A stretch of 64,000 nt of DNA from Roseateles_B flavus (GCF_039872765.1 NZ_JBDPZC010000006.1:186001-250000); one strand, 5' to 3'; positions 9,297 through 19,718 are shown, numbered from the stretch's first letter. The notes: generated from the letters alone by a model not told the origin. Translations and numbers: made by a program.

Positions 9297-9340
9297 CCCC
9301 TCGGGGGACCGCCCAGGGCGTACCCGCCCTGGGCGAGGGG
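9297..9340. repeat. Intergenic palindrome, copy 1 (after nuoI)
   Basis: A near-perfect palindrome ending directly at the nuoI stop codon. Outer arms CCCCTC (9297-9302) and GAGGGG (9335-9340) enclose inner arms CGCCCAGGGCG and CGCCCTGGGCG around a 3-nt loop. A second copy with the same outer arms and spacing lies behind nuoA (17577-17617). On the minus-strand transcript it forms a stable stem-loop between nuoI and nuoJ with no U-tract, so it looks like an mRNA stabiliser or REP-type element, not a terminator. Confidence 0.75.
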
Positions 9341-9823
9341 TCAACGGAATTTTGCGTCGGCCTCCTTGTTGGCTGCGATCTGCTTCTCGTAGCGGTCGCC
9401 CACGGCCAGCAGCATGTCCTTGGTGAAGTACAGGTCTCCGCGCTTTTCGCCGTGGTATTCGAAGATGTCGGTCTCGACGATGGAATCGACCGGGCAGCTC
9501 TCTTCGCAGAAGCCGCAGAAGATGCACTTGGTCAGGTCGATGTCGTAGCGCGTGGTGCGGCGGCTGCCGTCTTCACGCACATCGGACTCGATGGTGATGG
9601 CCATCGCCGGGCACACGGCCTCGCAGAGCTTGCAGGCGATGCAGCGCTCTTCGCCGTTCTCGTAGCGACGCAGCGCGTGCAGGCCGCGGAAGCGGGGCGA
9701 CAGCGGGGTCTTCTCTTCCGGGAACTGGACGGTGATGTTGCGCGAGAGGAAATGTCGGCCGGTCAGGGCCATGCCCTTCAGCAGCTCGGTGAGCATGAAG
9801 CTCTTGATGAAGTGTTTGACCAT
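9341..9823 (-). CDS. nuoI: NADH-quinone oxidoreductase subunit I
   Basis: Peripheral-arm subunit of complex I carrying clusters N6a and N6b. 160 residues. Two ferredoxin motifs are visible: C-I-A-C-K-L-C-x3-CP (ERCIACKLCEAVCPAMAI) and C-I-F-C-G-F-C-x3-CP (KCIFCGFCEESCPVDSIVE). Length matches alphaproteobacterial and mitochondrial TYKY types. The gene is 6 bp after nuoH. Confidence 0.97.
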   Translation of the reverse strand: MVKHFIKSFMLTELLKGMALTGRHFLSRNITVQFPEEKTPLSPRFRGLHALRRYENGEERCIACKLCEAVCPAMAITIESDVREDGSRRTTRYDIDLTKCIFCGFCEESCPVDSIVETDIFEYHGEKRGDLYFTKDMLLAVGDRYEKQIAANKEADAKFR

Positions 9824-9829
9824 GGCGGC

Positions 9830-10927
9830 TTACTTCCAGATGTTCAGCGGCGACTGGATCCACAGGCCGACGACGACCAGCCAGATCAAGGTCACGGGAA
9901 TGAAGATCTTCCAGCCCAGACGCATGATCTGGTCATAGCGGAAGCGCGGGAAGGTGGCGCGCACCCACAGGAACATCGTGACGACGAAGAAGGTCTTGCC
10001 GAACAGCCAGGCCCAGTTCCAGAAGGCCATGGTGTTCTGGATGAACTGCGGCGTCTCCATGCCCAGCAGGCTGAAGGAGATCGGTGCGCTCCAGCCGCCC
10101 AGGAACATGACGACGGCCAGGGCCGACACCAGGATCATGTTGGCGTACTCGGCCAGGAAGAACATCGCGAAGGACATGCCCGAGTACTCGATCATGTGGC
10201 CGGCCACGATTTCCGATTCGCCTTCCACCACGTCGAAGGGGTGGCGGTTGGTCTCGGCCAGGCCCGAGATGAAGTACACGACGAAGATGGGCAGCAGGGG
10301 CAGCCAGTTCCAGGACAGGAAGTTCACGCCCATCGCGGCGAAGGTGCCCTTCTCCTGCGAGGTGACGATGTCCGTCATGTTCATGCTGCCGGTGACCATG
10401 AGCACCACCACGAGCGCGAAGCCCATGGCGATTTCATAGGACACCATCTGGGCCGAGGCGCGCAGCGCGCCCAGGAATGCGTACTTCGAGTTGGAGGCCC
10501 AGCCGGCGATGATCACGCCGTAGACCTCGAGCGAGGTGATGGCCATCAGGAACAGCAGGCCAGCGTTGACGTTGGCCACCGCCGCGTCTGGGCCGAAGGG
10601 CACGACAGCCCAGGCGGCCAGGGCCGGCATGATGGTCATGATCGGGCCGAGGAAGAAGAGCCCGCGGTTGGCAGCGCTGGGGAGGATGATCTCCTTGAAG
10701 ATCAGCTTCACCGCGTCGGCGATCGGGGTCAGCAGGCCGTAGGGACCCACGCGGTTGGGGCCCGGACGGATCTGCGACCAGCCGATGGCCTTGCGTTCCC
10801 ACAGAGTCAGATAGGCCACGCAGAGCATCAGCGGAGCAACGACCGCGATGATCTTGAGCAGGCTCCAGACCACGGGCCAGAGTGCGCCCAGCAGGGAGGC
10901 GCCGGATTGGTAGAGGCTTTCGATCAT
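9830..10927 (-). CDS. nuoH: NADH-quinone oxidoreductase subunit H
   Basis: Membrane subunit of complex I forming much of the quinone entry site. The start is set at ATG 10927 (MIESLYQSGASLL), 365 residues. Motifs: ERKAIGWSQIRPGPNRVGP, EYSGMSFAMFFLAEYANMI and the acidic loop AETNRHPFDVVEGESEIVAGH that lines the quinone/proton path. Start is 4 bp after the nuoG stop. Confidence 0.97.
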   Translation of the reverse strand: MIESLYQSGASLLGALWPVVWSLLKIIAVVAPLMLCVAYLTLWERKAIGWSQIRPGPNRVGPYGLLTPIADAVKLIFKEIILPSAANRGLFFLGPIMTIMPALAAWAVVPFGPDAAVANVNAGLLFLMAITSLEVYGVIIAGWASNSKYAFLGALRASAQMVSYEIAMGFALVVVLMVTGSMNMTDIVTSQEKGTFAAMGVNFLSWNWLPLLPIFVVYFISGLAETNRHPFDVVEGESEIVAGHMIEYSGMSFAMFFLAEYANMILVSALAVVMFLGGWSAPISFSLLGMETPQFIQNTMAFWNWAWLFGKTFFVVTMFLWVRATFPRFRYDQIMRLGWKIFIPVTLIWLVVVGLWIQSPLNIWK

Positions 10928-10931
10928 CGCG

Positions 10932-13256
10932 TCACACCTTGGCAAGGGTCAGGCTGCCGAATGCGGCACCCAGGGCGGCGGTTTCCGGCAGGCCGGCGGG
11001 CACGCGCACCACGTTGGCGGGCAGCGTGGCGTCCAGGCGAGCCTTCAGACGGGCCGAACCGGCGCCGTCCTGGCTCACCTGCACCTCGGCGCCCTCGCCC
11101 AGACCCAGCTGGGTCCACAGCGCCTGGCTCACATGAGCCACGGCGGCGTTCTTGGCGTCGGTCGTCAGCTGCAGCGAAGTGGCGTGGCGCACCAGCGCGT
11201 CGGTGGCGTAGATGGGCACGTCTGCCAGGCGCTCGATGGCTGCAGCCGTGCCGAACTGCACGGCGGCGGTCGAGCGGTTGTCCAGGCGGCTGCTCAGGTC
11301 GGCATCGACGCCCAGGGCCTCGTTGCGCACCTGCTCGGAGCTCTCCTGGCCGAAGCCCTGCAGGCCCAGCAGGCTGCCCAGCACGCGCAGGATCTTCCAG
11401 CCCGGACGGGTTTCGCCCAGGGCCTTGGCCACGCCCACGAAGCTCTGCAGGCGACCCTCGGCATTGACGAAGGAGCCCGAGGTCTCGGTGAAGGGGGCCG
11501 TGGGCAGCAGCACGTCGGCGTAGTCCATGCCGGCCTTGAAGGGGCTCATCACCACGACCATCTCGGCGGCGTTGACGGCCTTCACGGCGGCGGCGGGGTT
11601 GGCGCTGTCCAGGGACGGATCGACGTTCAGCAGGATCAGGGCCTTGGCGGGCTTGCTGGAGAGCAGCTCACCAGCGTTGGCACCGCCCTGCCCCGGCACC
11701 GCGCGGACCAGCTGGGCACCCACCGTGTTGGCGGCGGCGCTCAGATAGCCAACGGCGGCGCCGGTCTCGTGGGCGATCCAGTTGGCCAGGCTCAGCAGGC
11801 TGGCGGCCTGCGGATGCTCGGCGGCGGCATTGCCCAGCAGCACGGCCTTGCGCGTGCCACCCAGCAGGCTGCTGGCGATGGCTTGCGCTTGGGCGGTGGC
11901 ACTGCCGGCGGCCGGGGCGCTCACACCCTTGGCAGCGGCGACGGCGGCGGCCACATTGGCCAGCTCCTGGACCCAGGCCGACGGGGCGGCCGTGATGCGG
12001 TTCGCGACGGGCAGCAGCCAGTCGTCAGCCGAGCCATGCAGGGACGAGATCTGGGCGCCGTGGCGGGCAGCCTGGCGCAGGCGCTGCGCGAACAGCGGGT
12101 GGTCCTTGCGCAGGAAGGAGCCGATCACGAAGGCGCGGTCCAGCGAGGTCAGCGCGGCGATCGAGCTGCCCAGCCAGCGGGCCTTGCCTTCGCCTGCACC
12201 GTTGTCAAAGGCGGCGTGGCGCACGCGGTGATCGATGCTCTGGCTGCCCAGGCCGCGCACCAGCTGGCCCAGCAGGAAGAGTTCTTCCACCGTGCTGTGG
12301 GCCGAGCCCAGCGCCGCGATGCTGCTGGCGCCGTGCGTGTCCTTGATGGACTTCAGGCCGTTGGCCACGTACTCCAGGGCCACGGTCCAGTCGACGGCCT
12401 TCCACTGGCCGCCCTGCTTGATCATGGGCTGGGTCAGGCGCTGCTCGCTGTTGAGGGCCTCGTAGGAGAAGCGGTCGCGGTCGGCGATCCAGCACTCGTT
12501 GACGTCCTCGTTCTCCAGGGGCACGACGCGCATGACCTGGTTGTTCTTGACCTGGACGATCAGGTTGGCGCCGGTGGAGTCATGCGGCGACACGCTCTTG
12601 CGGCGCGACAGCTCCCAGGTGCGGGCGCTGTAGCGGAAGGGCTTGCTGGTCAGCGCGCCGACCGGGCAGACGTCGATCATGTTGCCCGAGAGCTCGGAGT
12701 CGACGGTGCGGCCCACGAAGGTCTGGATCTCGCTGTGCTCGCCGCGGTGGGCCATGCCCAGTTCCATCTTGCCGGCGATCTCCTGGCCGAAGCGCACGCA
12801 GCGGGTGCAATGGATGCACCGGCTCATTTCTTCCATCGAGACCAGCGGGCCCACGTTCTTGTGGAAGACCACGCGCTTCTCTTCGGTGTAGCGGCTCTTG
12901 CTGCCACCGTAGCCCACGGCCAGATCCTGCAGCTGGCACTCCCCGCCCTGGTCGCAGATCGGGCAATCCAGCGGGTGGTTGATCAGCAGGAACTCCATCA
13001 CGCCCTGCTGGGCCTTGATGGCTTTCTCGCTCTTGGTGCGGACGATCATGCCCTGCGTGACCGGGGTCGCGCAGGCGGGCATGGGCTTCGGGGCCTTTTC
13101 CACGTCCACGAGGCACATGCGGCAGTTGGCCGCGATGGAGAGCTTCTTGTGGTAGCAGAAATGCGGGATGTAGGTGCCGGCCTTTTCAGCAGCATGCATG
13201 ACCATGCTGCCTTCCTGGACCTCTACCTTCTTGCCGTCGAGTTCGATTTCAACCAT
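10932..13256 (-). CDS. nuoG: NADH-quinone oxidoreductase subunit G
   Basis: Largest peripheral-arm subunit of complex I, 774 residues. The N-terminal [2Fe-2S] domain has HFCYHKKLSIAANCRMCLVDVE, then the His-ligated N5 cluster region (HPLDCPICDQGGECQLQD) and a 4Fe-4S pair (CIHCTRCVRFGQEI; MIDVCPVGALTSKPFRY). The C-terminal molybdopterin-oxidoreductase-like domain is retained but shows no cofactor cysteine, as usual for NuoG. The C-terminus is Ala-rich. Confidence 0.96.
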   Translation of the reverse strand: MVEIELDGKKVEVQEGSMVMHAAEKAGTYIPHFCYHKKLSIAANCRMCLVDVEKAPKPMPACATPVTQGMIVRTKSEKAIKAQQGVMEFLLINHPLDCPICDQGGECQLQDLAVGYGGSKSRYTEEKRVVFHKNVGPLVSMEEMSRCIHCTRCVRFGQEIAGKMELGMAHRGEHSEIQTFVGRTVDSELSGNMIDVCPVGALTSKPFRYSARTWELSRRKSVSPHDSTGANLIVQVKNNQVMRVVPLENEDVNECWIADRDRFSYEALNSEQRLTQPMIKQGGQWKAVDWTVALEYVANGLKSIKDTHGASSIAALGSAHSTVEELFLLGQLVRGLGSQSIDHRVRHAAFDNGAGEGKARWLGSSIAALTSLDRAFVIGSFLRKDHPLFAQRLRQAARHGAQISSLHGSADDWLLPVANRITAAPSAWVQELANVAAAVAAAKGVSAPAAGSATAQAQAIASSLLGGTRKAVLLGNAAAEHPQAASLLSLANWIAHETGAAVGYLSAAANTVGAQLVRAVPGQGGANAGELLSSKPAKALILLNVDPSLDSANPAAAVKAVNAAEMVVVMSPFKAGMDYADVLLPTAPFTETSGSFVNAEGRLQSFVGVAKALGETRPGWKILRVLGSLLGLQGFGQESSEQVRNEALGVDADLSSRLDNRSTAAVQFGTAAAIERLADVPIYATDALVRHATSLQLTTDAKNAAVAHVSQALWTQLGLGEGAEVQVSQDGAGSARLKARLDATLPANVVRVPAGLPETAALGAAFGSLTLAKV

Positions 13257-13273
13257 GGTTCGTGTCCTGGCGT

Positions 13274-14617
<1,344 letters not shown>

Positions 14618-14625
14618 GCTTGCCC

Positions 14626-15132
14626 TCAGTTCTTGGCGTGGGCCTTCAGCGTGTCGACGAGTTCGTCGAGGCGCTCATGGCTCATGAAGCTGCACATCTG
14701 GCGGTCGTTCACCAGCATCACCGGTGCATCTGCGCAGGCGCCCAGGCACTCGCACTTCTGCACGGTGAAGACGCCGTCAGCAGTGGTGCCGCCCTCTTCC
14801 ACGCCCAGCTTGGTCAGCAGATGGTCCAGCGCTTGCTGGCCATTGCGCAGCTGGCAAGGCAGGTTGGTGCACACGTTCAGCTTGAACTTGCCGACCGGGC
14901 GCTGGTTGTACATGTTGTAGAAGGTCGTGACCTCGTACACCGCGATCGCGGGCATGCCCAGGTACTCGGCGATGGCGTCCTCGCTCTCGCGGGACACATG
15001 GCCCTGCTCCTGCTGCACGATGGCCAGGCAAGCCATCACGGCGGACTGGCGCTGCTCGGCGGGGTACTTGGCGACCTCGCGGTCGAAGCGAGCGCGGGTG
15101 GCGTCGCTGAGCTGGTAGGGAGTGCTGCTCAT
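14626..15132 (-). CDS. nuoE: NADH-quinone oxidoreductase subunit E
   Basis: Thioredoxin-fold [2Fe-2S] (N1a) subunit of complex I, 168 residues. Cluster ligands appear as C-x4-C (VCTNLPCQL) and C-x3-C (KCECLGACADAPVMLVND). The stop-proximal gene nuoF begins 8 bp later; its own start overlaps the nuoD stop by 4 bp. Confidence 0.97.
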   Translation of the reverse strand: MSSTPYQLSDATRARFDREVAKYPAEQRQSAVMACLAIVQQEQGHVSRESEDAIAEYLGMPAIAVYEVTTFYNMYNQRPVGKFKLNVCTNLPCQLRNGQQALDHLLTKLGVEEGGTTADGVFTVQKCECLGACADAPVMLVNDRQMCSFMSHERLDELVDTLKAHAKN

Positions 15133-16382
15133 CGGTCAATCTCACCGAAAACGATGTCCATGGTGCCGATCACGGCGACGGCGTCGGCAATCATGTGGCC
15201 ACGGGACATTTCGTCCAGGCCGGCCAGGTGGGCGAAGCCCGGGGCACGGATCTTCAGGCGGTAGGGCTTGTTGGCGCCATCGCTGACGATGTAGATACCG
15301 AACTCACCCTTGGGGTGCTCGACGGCCGCATAGGCCTCGCCCTCAGGCACGCGGAAGCCTTCGGTGAAGAGCTTGAAGTGGTGGATCAGCTCTTCCATGT
15401 TGGACTTCATGTCCACGCGGGCGGGCGGGGCCACCTTGTGGTTGTCCGTGATGACGGGGCCGGGATTGGCACGCAGCCACTTCACGCACTGCTCGACGAT
15501 GCGGCAGGACTGGCGCATTTCCTCGACGCGCACCACGTAGCGGTCGTAGGTGTCACCGTTGGTGCCCACGGGGATGTCGAAGTCCATCTTGGCGTAGACA
15601 TCGTAGGGCTGGCTCTTGCGGAGGTCCCAGGGGATGCCCGAACCACGCAGCATGGCGCCGGTGAAGCCCATGTTCAGGGCACGTTCAGGCGTCACCACGC
15701 CGATGCCCACAGTACGCTGCTTCCAGATCCGGTTGTCGGTCAGCAGGGTCTCGTAGTCGTCGACGTTCTTGGGGAAGCGCTTGCAGAAGTCCTCGATGAA
15801 GTCGAGCAGCGAACCCTGGCGGTTCTTGTTGAGCTCGGCAATCGTCTTGGCGTTCTTGATCTTGCTGACCTTGTACTGCGGCATGGTGTCCGGCAGATCG
15901 CGGTAGACGCCGCCCGGACGGAAGTAGGCCGCGTGCATGCGTGCGCCCGACACCGCCTCGTACATGTCGAAGATGTCCTCACGCTCGCGGAAGCAGTAGA
16001 TGAGGATGTTCATCGCACCGCAGTCCAGGCCGTGACAGCCCAGCCAGAGCAGGTGGTTCAGGATGCGGGTCAGCTCGGCGAACATCACGCGGATGTACTG
16101 CGCGCGCTCCGGCACCTCCAGCCCCAGCATCTTCTCGATGGCCAGGCAGTAGGCGTGCTCGTTGGCCATCATCGACACGTAGTCGAGGCGGTCCATGTAG
16201 GGCAGCGACTGGATGTAGGTCTTGCTCTCGGCCAGCTTCTCGGTGGCGCGGTGCAGCAGGCCGATGTGCGGGTCGGCGCGCTGGATCACTTCACCGTCGA
16301 GTTCCAGCACCAGACGCAGCACACCGTGCGCGGCCGGGTGTTGGGGACCGAAGTTGAGGGTGTAGTTCTTGATGTCGGCCAT
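15129..16382 (-). CDS. nuoD: NADH-quinone oxidoreductase subunit D
   Basis: 49-kDa-type subunit of complex I that forms the quinone-binding pocket with NuoB. 417 residues. Visible motifs: LNFGPQHPAAHGVLRLVLEL (quinone-site His and Thr region), HIGLLHRATEKLAE and YMDRLDYVSMMANEHAY, and the C-terminal GEIDR end typical of the family. NuoC and NuoD are separate genes here, as in other betaproteobacteria, not fused as in E. coli. Confidence 0.97.
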   Translation of the reverse strand: MADIKNYTLNFGPQHPAAHGVLRLVLELDGEVIQRADPHIGLLHRATEKLAESKTYIQSLPYMDRLDYVSMMANEHAYCLAIEKMLGLEVPERAQYIRVMFAELTRILNHLLWLGCHGLDCGAMNILIYCFREREDIFDMYEAVSGARMHAAYFRPGGVYRDLPDTMPQYKVSKIKNAKTIAELNKNRQGSLLDFIEDFCKRFPKNVDDYETLLTDNRIWKQRTVGIGVVTPERALNMGFTGAMLRGSGIPWDLRKSQPYDVYAKMDFDIPVGTNGDTYDRYVVRVEEMRQSCRIVEQCVKWLRANPGPVITDNHKVAPPARVDMKSNMEELIHHFKLFTEGFRVPEGEAYAAVEHPKGEFGIYIVSDGANKPYRLKIRAPGFAHLAGLDEMSRGHMIADAVAVIGTMDIVFGEIDR

Positions 16383-16387
16383 TTGGA

Positions 16388-16984
16388 TTAGATCCCGCCG
16401 TAGTTGTCTTCACGGATCACGCGCGGCGTGATCTCACGCGGCTCGATGGTCACCGGCTGGTAGATGACGCGCTTCTGCTCGGCGTCGTAGCGCATCTCGA
16501 CATGCCCGGTGGTCGGGAAGTCCTTGCGCATGGGGTGGCCGATGAAGCCGTAGTCCGTCAGGATGCGGCGCAGGTCCTCGTGGCCTTCGAAGATGATGCC
16601 GTACATGTCGAAGGCTTCGCGCTCGAACCAGTTGGCCGAGTTCCAGATCGGCGTGACCGAGGCGACGCAGGGGAAGTCGTCGTTGGCGGCCAGCACCTTG
16701 AGGCGCAGGCGCCAGTTCTTGGCCACCGACAGCAGGTGCGAGACGGCGGCGAAGCGCGGCCCTTCGTAGGCGCCTTCGCCGTAGCTGCTGTAGTCCACGC
16801 CGCAGAGGTCGATCAGCTGCTCGAAGCGCAGCTCGGAGTGGTCACGCAGGGTCTTGGCGACGGCGGCGTAGTGCTCGGGCGCGACGCGGATGGTGATCTC
16901 ACCGAACTCGCGCTTGAGGTCGAGGATCTGCTCGCCCAGCACCTTTTCCAGGGTGGCCTGCAGGGTGTCGAGTTTCATGGTCAT
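16388..16984 (-). CDS. nuoC: NADH-quinone oxidoreductase subunit C
   Basis: 30-kDa-type subunit of complex I in the connecting arm; 198 residues. The signature ERE-A-x-DMYGI-x-F-x-GHPDLRRIL is seen as FEREAFDMYGIIFEGHEDLRRI, followed by DYGFIGHPMRKDFP. The start could be ATG 16984 or ATG 16978 (MKLDTLQ). It lies 15 bp after nuoB. Confidence 0.96.
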   Translation of the reverse strand: MTMKLDTLQATLEKVLGEQILDLKREFGEITIRVAPEHYAAVAKTLRDHSELRFEQLIDLCGVDYSSYGEGAYEGPRFAAVSHLLSVAKNWRLRLKVLAANDDFPCVASVTPIWNSANWFEREAFDMYGIIFEGHEDLRRILTDYGFIGHPMRKDFPTTGHVEMRYDAEQKRVIYQPVTIEPREITPRVIREDNYGGI

Positions 16985-16999
16985 GGAGCCCTGCCCTCT

Positions 17000-17476
17000 T
17001 CAGCGTGCGATGGTGTTTTCGCGGCGGATCTTGGCCTGCAGCTGCAGGATGCCGTACAGCAGCGCCTCGGCGGTGGGCGGACAGCCCGGCACGTAGACGT
17101 CCACCGGCACGATGCGGTCGCAGCCGCGCACGACGGAATAGCTGTAGTGGTAGTAGCCGCCGCCATTGGCGCACGAGCCCATGGACAGGACCCAGCGCGG
17201 CTCGGCCATCTGGTCGTAGACCTTGCGCAGGGCCGGCGCCATCTTGTTGCACAGCGTGCCGGCCACGATCATCAGGTCGGACTGACGCGGGCTCGGGCGG
17301 AACAGCATGCCAAAGCGGTCGATGTCATAGCGCGCCGCACCGGCGTGCATCATCTCGACCGCACAGCAGGCCAGACCGAAGGTCATGGGCCACAGAGAAC
17401 CGGTCTTGGACCAGTTGATCAGCTTGTCGACCGAGGTGGTGACGAAGCCTTCCTTCAAAACGCCTTCAATACCCAT
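17000..17476 (-). CDS. nuoB: NADH-quinone oxidoreductase subunit B
   Basis: Carries cluster N2, the last iron-sulfur centre before quinone. 158 residues. Cluster cysteines are the tandem pair in FGLACCAVEMMHA, one in LIVAGTLCNKM, SMGSCANGGGYYHYSY and VPGCPPTAEALLYG. Length is as expected for the family. Confidence 0.97.
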   Translation of the reverse strand: MGIEGVLKEGFVTTSVDKLINWSKTGSLWPMTFGLACCAVEMMHAGAARYDIDRFGMLFRPSPRQSDLMIVAGTLCNKMAPALRKVYDQMAEPRWVLSMGSCANGGGYYHYSYSVVRGCDRIVPVDVYVPGCPPTAEALLYGILQLQAKIRRENTIAR

Positions 17477-17576
17477 AGCACGCTGCTTTCATTCTGTCTG
17501 CCCGCCTTCGGGCCGAGCGCCGGACCAGACTCAACAAGTCGTCAAGCCGGACCGCTTGCCAGCCGCAGGCTGGCGT

Positions 17577-17617
17577 CCCCTCGGAGGACCGCCCAGCGCC
17601 GAGCGCTGGACGAGGGG
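17577..17617. repeat. Intergenic palindrome, copy 2 (after nuoA)
   Basis: Palindrome of the same design as that behind nuoI: outer arms CCCCTC (17577-17582) and GAGGGG (17612-17617), inner arms around CCAGCGC and GCGCTGG. It lies 5 bp behind the nuoA stop codon in the 146-bp nuoA-nuoB gap, next to a further small hairpin CCAGCC-GCA-GGCTGG (17560-17574). The conserved flank GCGTCCCCTCGG is shared by both copies, which makes a common origin likely. Confidence 0.75.
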
Positions 17618-17622
17618 CCAAG

Positions 17623-17982
17623 TCACTCCCAATCGAGAGCGCCCTTCTTCCACTCGTAGGCAAAGCCCACGACCAGGATGCCCAGGAAAACCATCATCGC
17701 CCAGAAACCTGTCGCCCCGATTTCACGCAGGGTCACGGCCCAGGGGAAGAGGAAGGCGATTTCCAGATCGAACAGGATGAAGAGAATGGCCACGAGGTAG
17801 TAGCGCACATCGAACTTCATGCGCGCGTCTTCAAAGGCCTCGAAGCCGCATTCGTAGGGGGAGTTCTTGGCCTGATCCGGCCGGTTGGGTCCGAGGAGGT
17901 AGCCCAGGATCTGGGGCGCTATACCCACCACTGCGCCGACCAGAATGAAGAGGATGACGGGGAGGTACTGTTCCAGACTCAC
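17623..17982 (-). CDS. nuoA: NADH-quinone oxidoreductase subunit A
   Basis: First gene of the nuo operon; small three-helix membrane subunit (ND3-like). The start chosen is GTG at 17982 (MSLEQYLPVILFILVG, 119 residues), which matches the family length and has GAGAG at a proper distance; an upstream ATG at 18087 would add 35 non-conserved residues. The loop SPYECGFEAFEDARMKFDVRYY with the conserved cysteine is intact. Confidence 0.95.
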   Translation of the reverse strand: MSLEQYLPVILFILVGAVVGIAPQILGYLLGPNRPDQAKNSPYECGFEAFEDARMKFDVRYYLVAILFILFDLEIAFLFPWAVTLREIGATGFWAMMVFLGILVVGFAYEWKKGALDWE

Positions 17983-18222
17983 AGCTTTGCTCTCGGTTGC
18001 GCCGATGCTCGCGGCCTCCAGGCCGAAGGGCATCGACAGAGTCGACAAAAGCAACGGGCGCGCCGCTGGCGATAGGAAATCGCTCACGGACCGCGCCCGG
18101 CTTGTCCCTTAGCAGGTTCGATCTTGCGACCACCCCTGCCACAGGGCGCTTCAACCAGGATCGCTTGCACACCATCGGGCTCCAACCCGGGGATGTTAAC
18201 GCACGACCTCGATTGAGGAATT

Positions 18223-18307
18223 TGGTGCCGACGGCGAGACTCGAACTCGCACAGCTTTCGCCACTACCCCCTCAAGATAGCGTGTCTACCAATTTCACCA
18301 CGTCGGC
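18223..18307 (-). tRNA. tRNA-Leu (GAG anticodon)
   Basis: The minus strand reads GCCGACG at the 5' end and pairs with CGTCGGC before A-CCA, giving a full 7-bp acceptor stem. The D-loop (GTGAAATTGGTAGACAC), the anticodon stem-loop CTATC-TTGAGGG-GGTAG with anticodon GAG, a long variable arm (class II) and the T-loop GTTCGAGTC are all present. The 3' CCA is encoded. It sits between secG and nuoA on the same strand, the standard betaproteobacterial order. An inverted repeat of 9 bp (GCTGTCTGG 18315-18323 with CCAGACAGC 18343-18351) lies in its leader. Confidence 0.97.
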
Positions 18308-18375
18308 GGTTTTTGCTGTCTGGTAGCGTGAGGAATTGCGTTCCAGACAGCCTCGAATTCTATACCGAAAAATTC

Positions 18376-18383
18376 GCCCTTCA
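18376..18383 (-). promoter_or_regulatory. Possible tRNA-Leu promoter region (approximate)
   Basis: On the minus strand upstream of the tRNA, the stretch around 18355-18368 reads TATAGAAT, a good -10 element about 50 nt before the mature 5' end; the AT-rich tract centred near 18376 (GAATTTTTC) forms its spacer. No strong -35 match is seen, so this is a tentative call and the coordinates are approximate. Confidence 0.3.
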
Positions 18384-18506
18384 GAGAGAAACAGCGGATT
18401 TTTGCGATGCAGGCGGATTGATCTGCGACAGACTTTCCACCCGCCTCCCGGCAGGCAGAGGGACAGGTCTTGCCTCCCTGCCCTGCCGGGCCTTCACGAC
18501 TGGGGC

Positions 18507-18890
18507 TCAGTGGCTGGCTGCAGATGCCGCCGGCTGGGCAGCCACAGGGGCCTCGGGAATGGCTGCAGCGCCAGAAGCGGCGGGGGCCGGCGCAGGCGCG
18601 CTGGCGGGAGCGGCACGCTCCAGCAGGCTGTCCTGGGGCATGGCGGCGTCACGGTGGCTGCCGAAATAGGCCAGACCCAGGGTGCAGACGAAGAACAGCG
18701 TGGCGCAGATGGCCGTGCTGCGCGACAGGAAGTTGGCGCTGCCGGTAGCACCGAACAGGCTGCCGGAGGCACCGCTGCCGAAGGAGGCGCCCATGTCGGC
18801 GCCCTTGCCGTGCTGCACCAGCACCAGGCCGATCATGACCAGCGCGCTCAGCAGCTGGACCACGAGGATCAGGTTCATCAGGACTTGCAT
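18507..18890 (-). CDS. secG: Preprotein translocase subunit SecG
   Basis: Small accessory subunit of the SecYEG channel, 127 residues. Two membrane helices (VLMNLILVVQLLSALVMIGLV in pieces; AICATLFFVCTLGLAYFG) flank the conserved loop QHGKGADMGASFGSGASGSLFGATGSANFLSR. The C-terminus is an Ala/Pro-rich tail. ATG 18890 is chosen because GGAG lies 6 nt upstream of it; an earlier in-frame ATG at 18902 has none. Lies between tpiA and tRNA-Leu. Confidence 0.93.
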   Translation of the reverse strand: MQVLMNLILVVQLLSALVMIGLVLVQHGKGADMGASFGSGASGSLFGATGSANFLSRSTAICATLFFVCTLGLAYFGSHRDAAMPQDSLLERAAPASAPAPAPAASGAAAIPEAPVAAQPAASAASH

Positions 18891-18960
18891 TCGTATCTCC
18901 AAATCGAATCAGCCGCCCAGCCCCTCATGGGCAGGCGCACAGGAAAAGCACTCTTGAGCC

Positions 18961-19701
18961 TCAGCCCGCCGCGCGGCAGATGGCCGAGAAGTCCGCCGCC
19001 TTCAGGGCGGCACCGCCGATCAGGCCGCCATCGATGTCCGCCTGGGCGAACAGCTGCGCGGCATTGTCGGCCTTGACGCTGCCACCGTAGAGGATGCGCA
19101 TGGCATCCGCCTTCTGCGTGGCGGCGCGCAGCTGCTGGCGCAGCACCGCATGTACGGCCTGCGCCTGCTCGGGCGTGGCCGTGAGGCCCGTGCCGATGGC
19201 CCACACCGGTTCGTAGGCCAGCACGATCTCGCCGATGCAGTGCGTCAGCGTGTGGATCACCGCGGCCAGCTGGCGCTTGACCACATGCTCGGTCTGGCCG
19301 GCTTCGCGCTCGGCCAGGGTCTCGCCCACGCACACGATGGGCGTGATGCCGTGGGCCAGCGCCGCCTTGGCCTTGTCAGCCACCAGCTGGTCGCTTTCCT
19401 GGTGATAGGCGCGGCGCTCGGAGTGCCCGACGATGGCGTAGCGGCAGCCGACGTCTGCCAGCATGGCCGAGGACACCTCGCCCGTGTAGGCCCCCTGCTC
19501 ATGCGCCGAGCAGTCCTGCGAACCGTAGGCGATCTGCGTGCCCGTCAGGGCCAGGGCCGTCTCGGTGATGTAGGGGAATGGCACGCACACGGCCACATCG
19601 GCCGTCCAGGGGCCGGCTTCCTTCAGGCCGCTCAGCAACAGGGCGTTCGAGGCCCGGCTGCCATGCATCTTCCAGTTGCCAACGACCAGCTTCTTGCGCA
19701 T
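18961..19701 (-). CDS. tpiA: Triosephosphate isomerase
   Basis: Interconverts dihydroxyacetone phosphate and glyceraldehyde 3-phosphate in glycolysis and gluconeogenesis. 246 residues. The N-terminal GNWKMHG (catalytic Lys), the His of VGHSERR, the catalytic Glu in VLAYEPVWAIGTG and the phosphate loop YGGSVKADNAAQLF are present. ATG 19701 has GAGG 6 nt upstream; the frame runs open before it but without homology. Followed by secG. Confidence 0.96.
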   Translation of the reverse strand: MRKKLVVGNWKMHGSRASNALLLSGLKEAGPWTADVAVCVPFPYITETALALTGTQIAYGSQDCSAHEQGAYTGEVSSAMLADVGCRYAIVGHSERRAYHQESDQLVADKAKAALAHGITPIVCVGETLAEREAGQTEHVVKRQLAAVIHTLTHCIGEIVLAYEPVWAIGTGLTATPEQAQAVHAVLRQQLRAATQKADAMRILYGGSVKADNAAQLFAQADIDGGLIGGAALKAADFSAICRAAG

Positions 19702-19718
19702 GAATAACCTCGTGAAAC

